This document shows positions 6,385-13,609 of a stretch of 35,488 bases of DNA, piece by piece (within the stretch, counting starts at the first letter, position 1; each line of letters begins with the position of its first letter). The notes beneath the pieces are model-generated. The model saw nothing but the letters and a program-made list of their open reading frames with translations. It did no database searches and had not been told where the DNA came from. The translations under genes were made by a program, and so were the position numbers. The stretch is from an uncultured Lachnospiraceae bacterium (lineage in GTDB: Bacteria; Bacillota; Clostridia; Lachnospirales; Lachnospiraceae). The DNA lies in the NCBI GenBank assembly GCA_910587765.1, contig CAJUNR010000002.1, forward strand, positions 1 to 35,488, written 5' to 3'.

Positions 6385-8952
6385 ATGAAACAGAAGTTTG
6401 ATGTGACCGGCATGAGCTGCTCCGCCTGCAGCGCGCATGTGGAGAAGGCGGTCGGCAAAGTGCCCGGAGTCGACCGGGTGCAGGTAAACCTTCTGCAAAA
6501 TTCCATGACGGTGGAATACGCGGAGGGGGCGTCCGATGCCGGTAAAATTATAGATGCGGTCGTGGAGGCCGGATACGGCGCTTCCGTAAAAGGCGGGGAG
6601 ACGCCCAAGGCAGTCAACGAAGTGCAGAAGAAAGCGGCCGACGACACCCGCGCCATGAAGCATCGGCTTGTCTGGTCCATCGCCTTTCTGGCGGTGCTTA
6701 TGTACGTGTCGATGGGGCATATGCTGGGATGGCCGCTGCCGGACCTTCTGGTCAGCCATGAGAACGTCATGGTCTTTGCGCTGGCGCAGCTTTTTCTGAC
6801 GCTGCCGGTCATGTATCTGAACCGGAAATATTTTGAAAACGGTTTTAAGACGCTGCTTCACGGCGCGCCGAACATGGATACGCTGGTCGCCATGGGTTCC
6901 ACGGCCGCTGCCGGATACAGCGTCAGCCAGTTGTTCGTCATGGGCTACGCCATGGGGCGCGGTGATATGGCGCAGGCGCATGACTGCGCGATGAACCTCT
7001 ATTTTGAGGCGGCGGCGATGATTCTCGCGCTGGTGACCATCGGCAAATATATGGAGACCCGCTCCAAGAGCAGGACGTCGGACGCGATTACGAAGCTGAT
7101 GGATCTGGCGCCGAGGACGGCGCTGGTGCTGCGGGACGGGAAAGAGACGGAGATTCCCTCGGAGGAAGTGCGGGTGGGAGAGATCGTGATCGTAAAGCCC
7201 GGGCAGAGCATTCCCGTGGACGGATTTCTCACGGAAGGGTCCGGGACGGTGGATGAATCGGCGATTACAGGAGAGAGTATTCCGGTCGAGAAGAGGCCGG
7301 GAGACCGTCTGACCGGAGCGACCGTGAACCGGGCCGGGTATTTTCAGATGCAGGCCGACCGGGTCGGTGAGGATACGACCCTGTCCCAGATCATCCGTCT
7401 GGTGGAGGAGGCGGGAGGCTCGAAAGCGCCGATCGCCAAGCTGGCGGATAAGGTCAGCGGCGTCTTCGTGCCGACGGTGCTGACGATTGCGGTGCTGACG
7501 GTACTGATCTGGCTGCTCCTGGGCCACACTTTCAGCTTTGCGCTGGCCTCAGGCATCGCGGTGCTGGTCATTTCCTGTCCGTGCGCGCTGGGTCTGGCGA
7601 CGCCGACCGCGATCATGGTCGGTACCGGTAGAGGGGCGGAACAGGGCATCCTGATCAAATCCGGAGAGAGTCTGGAGACGGCGCATCTCGTGGATACGAT
7701 TGTCCTTGACAAGACCGGAACTGTCACGGAAGGCCATCCGTCCGTCACGGACATTATGACGGCGCCGGGAGCGGATGAGACGGAACTTCTGCGGACGGCG
7801 GCTTCTCTGGAACAGGCGTCGGAGCATCCCCTGGCGGAAGCGATCGTGGATTATGCTGCGAAACAGTCGGTTCCGCTGGAAAAAGTTGCCGATTTTGAGG
7901 CGCTGGCGGGACAGGGCGTGACGGGCCGCGTCGGCGGGCGGACGGTTCTGGCCGGAAATCTGAAAATGATGAAGGCGCATCAGATCGACGCCGGGGAGAT
8001 GGAGGCGCGCGCGGAGGCGTACGCGCAGGAGGGAAAGACGTCGCTCTACGTTGCGGCGGAGGGAAAGCTCCTCGGTCTTGTGGCGGTCGCGGATCCGGTG
8101 AAGAAGACCAGCAGGGAAGCCATTGAAGAACTGGAGAAAATGGGACTTTCGGTCGTCATGCTGACGGGCGACCATGAGAAGACGGCGAGGGCCATTCAGA
8201 AGCAGCTCGGGATCACCCGCGTGGTGGCGGAGGTGCTGCCGCAGGATAAGGAACAGGAAGTAAGACGGCTGCAGGAGGAAGGGCATAAGGTGGCGATGGT
8301 CGGAGACGGCATCAACGACGCCCCGGCGCTTGCGCGGGCGGACGTGGGAATTGCCATCGGCGCAGGCACGGATGTCGCTATTGAATCGGCGGATATTGTC
8401 CTGATGAAGAGCGATCTTCTGGATGCGGCGGCCGCGATTCAGTTGAGCCGGGCCGTGATCCGCAATATTAAGGAGAATCTGTTCTGGGCGTTTTTTTACA
8501 ATATCCTCGGCATCCCGCTGGCGGCGGGCGTCTTTTATCCGTTCCTGGGATGGCAGTTGAATCCCATGTTCGGCAGCGCGGCGATGAGCTTCAGCTCCGT
8601 GTTCGTCGTCTCCAATGCGCTCCGGCTGAAAGGGTTCCGCCCTGATTTTTATAAGAAGCGATCTTCCGGGAGGGAACTTCCCGTTCCGGCGGAGATAGAA
8701 ACCGCGGATACGAATCCGCAGAATGCAAATAAGGAGGAGAAAACAATGACAAAAACCATGAAGATCGAAGGAATGATGTGCGGCCACTGTACAGGAAGGG
8801 TTGACAAAGCGCTGAACGCCCTGGAAGGGGTGGAGGCGACGGTCAGCCTGGAGGACAAAGCGGCTTATGTGACGCTCACGGGTGAGGTCAGTGACGAGCT
8901 GCTGAAAAAGACTGTGGAAGACGAAGGCTATCAGGTTCTGGAGATTGTATAG
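6385..8952 (+). CDS. copA: Copper-exporting P1B-type ATPase with C-terminal CopZ domain fusion
   Basis: 855 aa. An N-terminal heavy-metal domain carries GMSCSAC (Cys12, Cys15). Membrane segments follow, with the transport motif CPC at 398-400, the phosphorylation motif DKTGT (Asp442) and GDGIND near 640. The ATPase part ends near residue 765. After a short hydrophilic linker a second heavy-metal domain (788-855, GMMCGHC) looks like a complete CopZ chaperone. CopA pumps Cu(I) out of the cytoplasm and CopZ delivers it. The ATG at 6385 has GGAAAGGAG upstream. CopZ is usually a separate gene in Firmicutes, so the fusion is odd, and the linker carries a strong SD and ATG (see 8746). csoR follows by 9 nt. 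Confidence 0.95.
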   Translation: MKQKFDVTGMSCSACSAHVEKAVGKVPGVDRVQVNLLQNSMTVEYAEGASDAGKIIDAVVEAGYGASVKGGETPKAVNEVQKKAADDTRAMKHRLVWSIAFLAVLMYVSMGHMLGWPLPDLLVSHENVMVFALAQLFLTLPVMYLNRKYFENGFKTLLHGAPNMDTLVAMGSTAAAGYSVSQLFVMGYAMGRGDMAQAHDCAMNLYFEAAAMILALVTIGKYMETRSKSRTSDAITKLMDLAPRTALVLRDGKETEIPSEEVRVGEIVIVKPGQSIPVDGFLTEGSGTVDESAITGESIPVEKRPGDRLTGATVNRAGYFQMQADRVGEDTTLSQIIRLVEEAGGSKAPIAKLADKVSGVFVPTVLTIAVLTVLIWLLLGHTFSFALASGIAVLVISCPCALGLATPTAIMVGTGRGAEQGILIKSGESLETAHLVDTIVLDKTGTVTEGHPSVTDIMTAPGADETELLRTAASLEQASEHPLAEAIVDYAAKQSVPLEKVADFEALAGQGVTGRVGGRTVLAGNLKMMKAHQIDAGEMEARAEAYAQEGKTSLYVAAEGKLLGLVAVADPVKKTSREAIEELEKMGLSVVMLTGDHEKTARAIQKQLGITRVVAEVLPQDKEQEVRRLQEEGHKVAMVGDGINDAPALARADVGIAIGAGTDVAIESADIVLMKSDLLDAAAAIQLSRAVIRNIKENLFWAFFYNILGIPLAAGVFYPFLGWQLNPMFGSAAMSFSSVFVVSNALRLKGFRPDFYKKRSSGRELPVPAEIETADTNPQNANKEEKTMTKTMKIEGMMCGHCTGRVDKALNALEGVEATVSLEDKAAYVTLTGEVSDELLKKTVEDEGYQVLEIV
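8746..8952 (+). CDS. copZ: Possible internally initiated CopZ copper chaperone
   Basis: An ATG at 8746 in the copA frame is preceded by AAGGAGGAG (8731-8739), an ideal SD at 6-nt spacing. Starting there gives a 68-aa protein, MTKTMKIEGMMCGHC onward, with the length and CxxC motif of free CopZ. The likely origin is two once-separate genes merged by loss of the copA stop codon, with the copZ translation signal kept. Whether free CopZ is made is inferred and not shown. Confidence 0.6.
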   Translation: MTKTMKIEGMMCGHCTGRVDKALNALEGVEATVSLEDKAAYVTLTGEVSDELLKKTVEDEGYQVLEIV

Positions 8953-8961
8953 GAAAGCGCA

Positions 8962-9222
8962 ATGCAGGCAGACAGGAAGAAGATCGAACGGCTTTTAAAG
9001 ACGGCGAAAGGGCAGCTTGACGGGATTCTCCGCATGGTGGAGGAAAACCGTTACTGTATGGATATTTCCGCGCAGGTGATGGCGACGGACGCGATTCTCA
9101 GAAAGGTGAATAACGAGATCATCCGGGCGCACATGAAAGGCTGCGTGAAAGAGGCCATCCTCGAAGGCAAAGGGGATGAGAAAATAGACGAGCTTATGGA
9201 GGTCGTGGATAAGCTGACGTAA
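8962..9222 (+). CDS. csoR: CsoR copper-sensing repressor
   Basis: 86 aa, all-helical CsoR/RcnR family (PF02583). The copper ligands of CsoR are present: Cys32 in RYCMDI and His57/Cys61 in HMKGCV. It is expected to bind the dyad at 6341-6361 and release it when Cu(I) is bound. It lies 9 nt after copA with AGGAAAG as SD. The TAA stop is formed inside the first bases of a palindromic element (9219). Joining the DNA on both sides of the element, with one copy of the flanking repeat, restores a frame running three codons further to another TAA, so the native C terminus was probably ...DKLTRQG. Confidence 0.93.
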   Translation: MQADRKKIERLLKTAKGQLDGILRMVEENRYCMDISAQVMATDAILRKVNNEIIRAHMKGCVKEAILEGKGDEKIDELMEVVDKLT

Positions 9223-9431
9223 CCGTTCAGACTCACGTCCCCCGGACGCCAGATGCGGGCAGATTATCCTTCCAGACCCCGCTTGCGCTTAATGAAGGGA
9301 CGCAGCGGTATTTATGCCCTTTGGGTACTAAGGCGCGAAAAGACCGCGCCTAAGGACCGGCGCCCTTCAATGGGTCTTTCAGGAAAACCTGCCCGCATCA
9401 GGCTGAAACCGGCGTAGGTGTGAAAAGTAAC
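9219..9431 (+). repeat. Palindromic MITE-like element, copy B
   Basis: It runs from GTAACCGTTCAGAC to GTGTGAAAAGTAAC. The outer stem is GATGCGGGCAG (9252-9262) with CTGCCCGCATC (9389-9399), and the central hairpin is GGCGCG/CGCGCC. The flanks AGCTGAC and AACTGAC match at 6 of 7 positions. It overlaps the csoR stop codon. Confidence 0.85.
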
Positions 9432-9469
9432 AACTGACCAGGCAGGGATAAGGCATACGAAATCTGCCG

Positions 9470-9498
9470 TTGACAAAAACTCCTGTATGTTATAGAAT
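9470..9498 (+). promoter_or_regulatory. Promoter of the NlpC/P60 gene
   Basis: TTGACA (9470-9475), a 17-nt spacer and TAGAAT (9493-9498). A leader of about 115 nt separates it from the start codon. Confidence 0.75.
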
Positions 9499-9543
9499 TG
9501 TATCCGAAATGTAACAATTCTGTAATATTTGCAGGAGTTTTTG
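9474..9543. repeat. Nested inverted repeats spanning the NlpC/P60 promoter
   Basis: The outer arms CAAAAACTCCTG (9474-9485) and CAGGAGTTTTTG (9532-9543) are a perfect 12-bp inverted repeat. The inner arms AGAATTGT (9494-9501) and ACAATTCT (9514-9521) share almost the same centre. The -10 box lies inside. The right outer arm runs into TTTTTGTTTT, so RNA arriving from upstream could form a terminator, while RNA starting at this promoter lacks the left outer arm. Confidence 0.7.
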
Positions 9544-9621
9544 TTTTGGAACTGTATTCGGGGGCGGGCCTTGGGGGCCGTTTTCCGAAGGGAGAACCTG
9601 AATAAGAAGGAGGCAGATTTT

Positions 9622-10674
9622 ATGTTGAAAATCTGGAACAGAATGCAGATCAGAAATATCAGCGCTCTTGTGATGGGGGCGGTTATTTTAACAAACGTGC
9701 CGATTGACGTGCAGGCGTCCGCGTCTCTGGGGACGAGCGCGCAGATCGGAATTTCCGCCGATCTGGATGCGGCCGGAAGCGCGGAAGTGCTGGAAAGCGC
9801 CATGAACGACGTGGTGCTCGACGCGTTTCATCTGGACGGATACCAGAATCTCGGCATCGTGACCGTCTCGGAAGGGAAGGTCAATATCCGCGAGTCCGCT
9901 TCGATGGACGGCAAAATTGTCGGCAAGATCGGCAAAGACGCGGGCTGCGACATCCTGGGCGAGGAAGAGGACTGGCTTCATGTCCGTTCCGGCAAGGTGG
10001 AGGGCTATATCAAGTCGGAATACGTTCTGACCGGAAGCAGCGCTCTGGAGCAGGCCGCCAGTCTTCTGAAGCCGGTCGCCGACGTGAATACGGACGGCCT
10101 GAAGGTGCGCACGGAGCCGAATACCGAGTGCGATGTACTCGATATCGTCGGTTCCGGGCAGCGCTTCGACGTGCTCGAGGAGCTGGACGAATGGGTCAAG
10201 ATCAGTTTGGACGGGGAAGAGGGATATCTCTTCAAAGAATACGTGGACGTGGGCGCGAAGCTGGACGAGGCGCTGACGATCTCGGAGGTCCGTTACGGGG
10301 AGGGCGTCTCCGATGTGCGGATTGCGCTCTGTGAGTTCGCGAAGCAGTACATCGGCAGACCTTACGTCTGGGGCGGGACAAGCCTGACCAACGGAGCGGA
10401 CTGTTCCGGTTTTGTACTGTCTGTGTTCGGCAAATACGGAATCAGCCTGTCGCACTCTTCCCGCGCGCAGGCCAACAGCGGGAGCGCGGTAAGTTTCTCC
10501 GAATTAAGACCCGGCGATCTGGTCTTCTACGGGAACGGGTCCGGCATCAATCATGTGGCGATCTATATCGGAGGCGGTCAGGTGGTTCACGCCAGCAGCC
10601 CGCGGGTGGGGATTACCATCTCCAGCATGTACTACCGCAAGCCGGTGAAGGCGAGGAGAATTATTCAGGACTGA
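9622..10674 (+). CDS. Secreted SH3-domain NlpC/P60 peptidoglycan endopeptidase
   Basis: 350 aa. A signal peptide covers about residues 1-32 (positive start, hydrophobic core, VQASA). Two bacterial SH3 domains follow (about 80-135 and 150-210, each with a VNIRE or LKVRT start), then an NlpC/P60 domain from about 240. The catalytic residues are Cys261 in DCSGF, His311 in HVAIYIG and His323. The family cleaves peptide stems of peptidoglycan, usually at D-Glu-diamino acid bonds, outside the cell. AGAAGGAGG sits 8 nt before the ATG. The gene is monocistronic between csoR and rnpB. Its promoter lies within nested inverted repeats. Confidence 0.92.
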   Translation: MLKIWNRMQIRNISALVMGAVILTNVPIDVQASASLGTSAQIGISADLDAAGSAEVLESAMNDVVLDAFHLDGYQNLGIVTVSEGKVNIRESASMDGKIVGKIGKDAGCDILGEEEDWLHVRSGKVEGYIKSEYVLTGSSALEQAASLLKPVADVNTDGLKVRTEPNTECDVLDIVGSGQRFDVLEELDEWVKISLDGEEGYLFKEYVDVGAKLDEALTISEVRYGEGVSDVRIALCEFAKQYIGRPYVWGGTSLTNGADCSGFVLSVFGKYGISLSHSSRAQANSGSAVSFSELRPGDLVFYGNGSGINHVAIYIGGGQVVHASSPRVGITISSMYYRKPVKARRIIQD

Positions 10675-10712
10675 TTGCGTGATGCTGTCCGGGCGGCGTG
10701 AAAAACTCGGCA

Positions 10713-10741
10713 TGGACAAACAGGGAAAAGTAGTTTAAAAT
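10713..10741 (+). promoter_or_regulatory. Promoter of rnpB
   Basis: TGGACA (10713-10718), a 17-nt spacer and TAAAAT (10736-10741), placing the start at about 10748, which is the 5' end of the predicted P1 helix. Confidence 0.75.
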
Positions 10742-10748
10742 AAATATC

Positions 10749-11100
10749 GCAGCAAGTAGGACAGACAATCGCGCCCGGCATGGCGTCCGGGTGAGGAAAG
10801 TCCGGGCTTCACAGGGCAGGATGCCGGATAACGTCCGGTGGAGGCGACTCCAAGGCCAGTGCAACAGAGATAGACCGCCGCAGAACGCATGTTCTGCGGT
10901 AAGGGTGGAAAGGCAGTGTAAGAGACTACCGCCCGGCTGGTAACAGACGGGGCACATGTAAACCCCATCCGAAGCAAGACCAAGCAGAAGCATATGGCGG
11001 CCCGTCAGCTTCAGGTAGGTCGCTCGAGCGTGCCGGCGACGGTACGCCCAGACAGATGATTGTCCAACGACATAACCCGGCTTATCGTCCTGCTTGCTGC
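10749..11100 (+). ncRNA. rnpB: RNase P RNA (bacterial, A-type-like)
   Basis: The catalytic core GAGGAAAGTCCGGGC, ACAGAGATAGACCGCC-like segment, GGTAAGGGTGGAAAGG and the 3' AACCCGGCTTATCG are all recognisable. The ends pair as P1: GCAGCAAGTAGGAC with GTCCTGCTTGCTGC, with one G-U. TTTTTT follows directly and closes the unit as a terminator. The RNA matures the 5' ends of tRNAs. The core order fits the ancestral A type expected outside Bacilli. Confidence 0.96.
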
Positions 11101-11223
11101 TTTTTTATGCATACGGGCGCCCATATCCCGCCTATCGGGCAGGGAAGAACTTTCCCCCGCTTGATTGCAAAGGGTTTCAAGGCTCCGGCGCTGCCGGAAA
11201 GAGAGAATAAAGGAGTTTGGCCG

Positions 11224-11982
11224 ATGAAAAAACTGTGTTCATGGAATGTAAACGGGCTGCGCGCCTGCATGAAGAAAGGTTTTATGGAGTTTCTTGAGAA
11301 GGAGGATCCGGATGTCATGTGCATTCAGGAGACGAAGATGCAGCCGGAGCAGGCGGATTTCTCCTTTCCGGGGTATGAGGCGTACTGGAACAGTGCGGTG
11401 AAGAAAGGGTACTCCGGGACCGCGGTGCTGACGAAAGAGACGCCTCTGTCTGTGGCGCGGGATCTGGGGCTTGACCGGCACAATACGGAAGGAAGGGCGC
11501 TGACGCTGGAATATCCGCAGTATTATCTGGTCAACGTCTATGTGCCAAACGCCCAGAATGAACTGGCGCGCATCGACTATCGGATGGAGTGGGAGGATGA
11601 TTTCCGGGCCTATCTTAGCGGGCTCAGGGAGAAGAAGCCGGTCATCGTAACCGGAGATTTCAACGTCGCAAAGGAAGAGATTGACCTGAAAAATCCGAAG
11701 AGCAACCGCGGAAATGCCGGATTCTCCGACGAGGAGAGAGGGAAGATGAGAGAACTTCTTGCTTCCGGATTTGTGGATTCCTTTCGTCATCTGTATCCGG
11801 ACCGTGCGGACGCGTACAGTTGGTGGTCGTACCGGTTTAAAGCCCGGGAGAAAAACGCCGGCTGGCGCATCGACTATTTTCTCGTATCCGCCGGGTATGA
11901 AGGACATATTCAGGACAGTCTGATCTACAGCGAACAGATGGGGAGCGACCACTGTCCGGTGGGATTGCTTTTGAACGACTGA
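11224..11982 (+). CDS. xth: Exodeoxyribonuclease III / AP endonuclease
   Basis: 252 aa of the ExoIII branch of the endonuclease/exonuclease/phosphatase fold. Motifs in order are SWNVNGLRA, CIQETKMQ (metal-binding Glu), VYVPNA, GDFNVA, the DLKNPKSNRGNAGF loop and SDHCPVGL (catalytic Asp-His). It cuts at abasic sites and removes 3' blocking groups in base excision repair. The ATG at 11224 follows AAAGGAG by 8 nt; upstream extensions of the frame run into rnpB and are not coding. The 123 nt between rnpB and the start show no clear promoter. A palindromic element begins 7 nt after the stop. Confidence 0.95.
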   Translation: MKKLCSWNVNGLRACMKKGFMEFLEKEDPDVMCIQETKMQPEQADFSFPGYEAYWNSAVKKGYSGTAVLTKETPLSVARDLGLDRHNTEGRALTLEYPQYYLVNVYVPNAQNELARIDYRMEWEDDFRAYLSGLREKKPVIVTGDFNVAKEEIDLKNPKSNRGNAGFSDEERGKMRELLASGFVDSFRHLYPDRADAYSWWSYRFKAREKNAGWRIDYFLVSAGYEGHIQDSLIYSEQMGSDHCPVGLLLND

Positions 11983-11989
11983 ATCCGAC

Positions 11990-12185
11990 GTTACCTTTCA
12001 CACCCACGCTAACGGGACGCCCGATGCGGACAGATAAGTCTTCCAGACCCCGCTCGCGCTTAATGAAGGGACGCAGCGGTACTAAGGGCGCAAAAGACGC
12101 GCCCTAAGGACCGGCGCCCTTCAATGGGTCTTTCAGAATTATCTGTCCGCATCGGGCTGACATCGGCTAACGTGTGAAAAGTAAC
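11990..12185 (+). repeat. Palindromic MITE-like element, copy C (best preserved)
   Basis: 196 bp from GTTACCTTTCACAC to GTGTGAAAAGTAAC. A perfect 19-bp inner stem pairs GCCCGATGCGGACAGATAA (12019-12037) with its complement at 12139-12157. The centre has a further foldback and a hairpin AGGGCGC/GCGCCCT. AATCCGAC occurs immediately on both sides (11982-11989 and 12186-12193), a perfect 8-bp candidate target-site duplication. Confidence 0.88.
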
Positions 12186-12214
12186 AATCCGACTGAATCC
12201 GACCGAAAAATCAC

Positions 12215-12245
12215 TTGACCTGGAGTGGACTCCATGGAGTATAAT
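12215..12245 (+). promoter_or_regulatory. MerR-type promoter with 19-bp spacer and operator dyad
   Basis: TTGACC (12215-12220) and TATAAT (12240-12245) are 19 nt apart, the over-long spacing activated by MerR-family proteins. The spacer contains the dyad TGGAGT-GG-ACTCCA. It stands about 60 nt before the merR-type gene, so autoregulation is expected. Confidence 0.85.
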
Positions 12246-12305
12246 CAGGCTGTCACACAGGGGCGGCCTGTTTTGGCCGGCGGCGGCATATGGAGATCAT
12301 ACGGA

Positions 12306-12695
12306 ATGACGATAAAAGAAGTCAGTGAAAAATTCGGGATTACGCAGGATACGCTGCGCTATTATGAGAAAGCGGGGATTCTGCCCAGGATTGCCAGAAC
12401 TCCCGGAGGCGCAAGAGATTATCAGGCGGAGGACCTCGACTGGGTGGAACATATGGTCTGCCTCAGAAGGGCCGGCATGCCGGTGGAGTCTCTGGTGGAA
12501 TATCTGCGGCTGTCCCAGATGGGAGACGGAACCTTTCCGCAGCGGCTCAGGCTGCTGCAGGAGCAGAGAGAGAATCTGATCGGGCAGCAGGAACAGCTTC
12601 TAAGCGCTTTGAAGCGTCTGGATTACAAGATCTCCAGATACCGGGCTGCCGTGGAGACCGGAAGGCTGTCCTGGGACGATACGGAAGGAAATTGA
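12306..12695 (+). CDS. MerR-family transcriptional regulator
   Basis: 129 aa. The N-terminal winged HTH reads MTIKEVSEKFGITQDTLRYYEKAGIL and is followed by the RTPGGARDY wing. A coiled-coil dimerisation helix fills the rest (about 75-115, rich in Leu, Gln and Glu). There is no effector domain or conserved metal Cys cluster, so the inducer cannot be guessed. The ATG at 12306 with GGAG 10 nt upstream is chosen; longer frames start inside the promoter. It likely controls its own promoter and the two following genes. Confidence 0.9.
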   Translation: MTIKEVSEKFGITQDTLRYYEKAGILPRIARTPGGARDYQAEDLDWVEHMVCLRRAGMPVESLVEYLRLSQMGDGTFPQRLRLLQEQRENLIGQQEQLLSALKRLDYKISRYRAAVETGRLSWDDTEGN

Positions 12696-12711
12696 GACGG
12701 AGGTTTGGAAA

Positions 12712-13575
12712 ATGGGAAAATCAAAAGTGTATTTTACAAAAGACATCACGCCGGAGGCGGTTCTGAAACTGTATGACGCGCTGCATGCGGAACTTCCCGG
12801 TAGAGTGGCGGTCAAGCTGCATTCCGGCGAAGTGGGAAATCAGAATTTCATCCGGCCGGATTTCTGGCAGCCGATGGTTCAGAAAGTGGACGGTACGATT
12901 GTGGAGTGCAATACCGCCTACGAAGGAAAACGCAATACGTCCGCCGCTCACTGGGAGACGATGAAACAGCACGGCTGGACCGGGATCGCCAAAGTCGATA
13001 TTATGGACGAAGAAGGCGAGATGGAACTGACCGTGGAAGGCGGAAAGAAGATTCAGAAGAATTTTGTGGGAGAGCATTTGAAAAATTACGATTCGATGCT
13101 GGTGCTGACGCATTTCAAGGGCCATCCCATGGGCGGGTTCGGGGGAGCGCTGAAAAATATCTCCATCGGAATCGCGTCCTCCCACGGCAAGGCGTACATC
13201 CACGGCGTCGGCGATGTGGACGCGTTCTGGACCTCGGATCACGATTCCTTCCTGGAGTCGATGGCGGATGCGGCCAAGTCCGTCGTACAGTATTTTGACG
13301 GCAGGATCGCCTACATCAACGTGATGAAAAACATGTCTGTGGACTGCGACTGCTGCGCGGTGGCGGAAGATCCGAAGATGGGAGACATCGGCATCCTCGC
13401 TTCCCTCGATCCGGTGGCGCTGGACCAGGCGTGCGTGGATCTGGTCTACCGGTCCGACGATCCGGGAAAAAGCCATCTGATTGAGCGCATGGAGTCGAGA
13501 AACGGCATCCATACGGTGGAGACGGCGGCGGAGCTGGGAATCGGCAGCCGGGAGTATGAATTGATAGAACGGTAG
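12712..13575 (+). CDS. DUF362 domain-containing protein
   Basis: 287 aa, similar in layout to DUF362 (PF04015) proteins. Visible are VAVKLHSGEVGNQNFIRP near the start, NTAYEGKRNTSAAHW, a central THFKGHPMGGFGGALKNIS segment, and a late DCDCCAVAEDP cysteine cluster followed by DPVALDQACVDLV. Many relatives carry an additional ferredoxin-like 4Fe-4S domain; none is present here, but the Cys cluster could bind a metal. The function of the family is not established. GACGGAGG gives a good SD. The gene starts 16 nt after the MerR stop. Confidence 0.85.
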   Translation: MGKSKVYFTKDITPEAVLKLYDALHAELPGRVAVKLHSGEVGNQNFIRPDFWQPMVQKVDGTIVECNTAYEGKRNTSAAHWETMKQHGWTGIAKVDIMDEEGEMELTVEGGKKIQKNFVGEHLKNYDSMLVLTHFKGHPMGGFGGALKNISIGIASSHGKAYIHGVGDVDAFWTSDHDSFLESMADAAKSVVQYFDGRIAYINVMKNMSVDCDCCAVAEDPKMGDIGILASLDPVALDQACVDLVYRSDDPGKSHLIERMESRNGIHTVETAAELGIGSREYELIER

Positions 13576-13609
13576 GCATTTTGCAGAGAAACCGTAAGAT
13601 GGAAGAAAG

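Noticed and set aside
11056..11223. Upstream extension of the exonuclease III frame
   Set aside because: It would translate the 3' end of RNase P RNA. The ATG at 11224 with AAAGGAG fits the family start.
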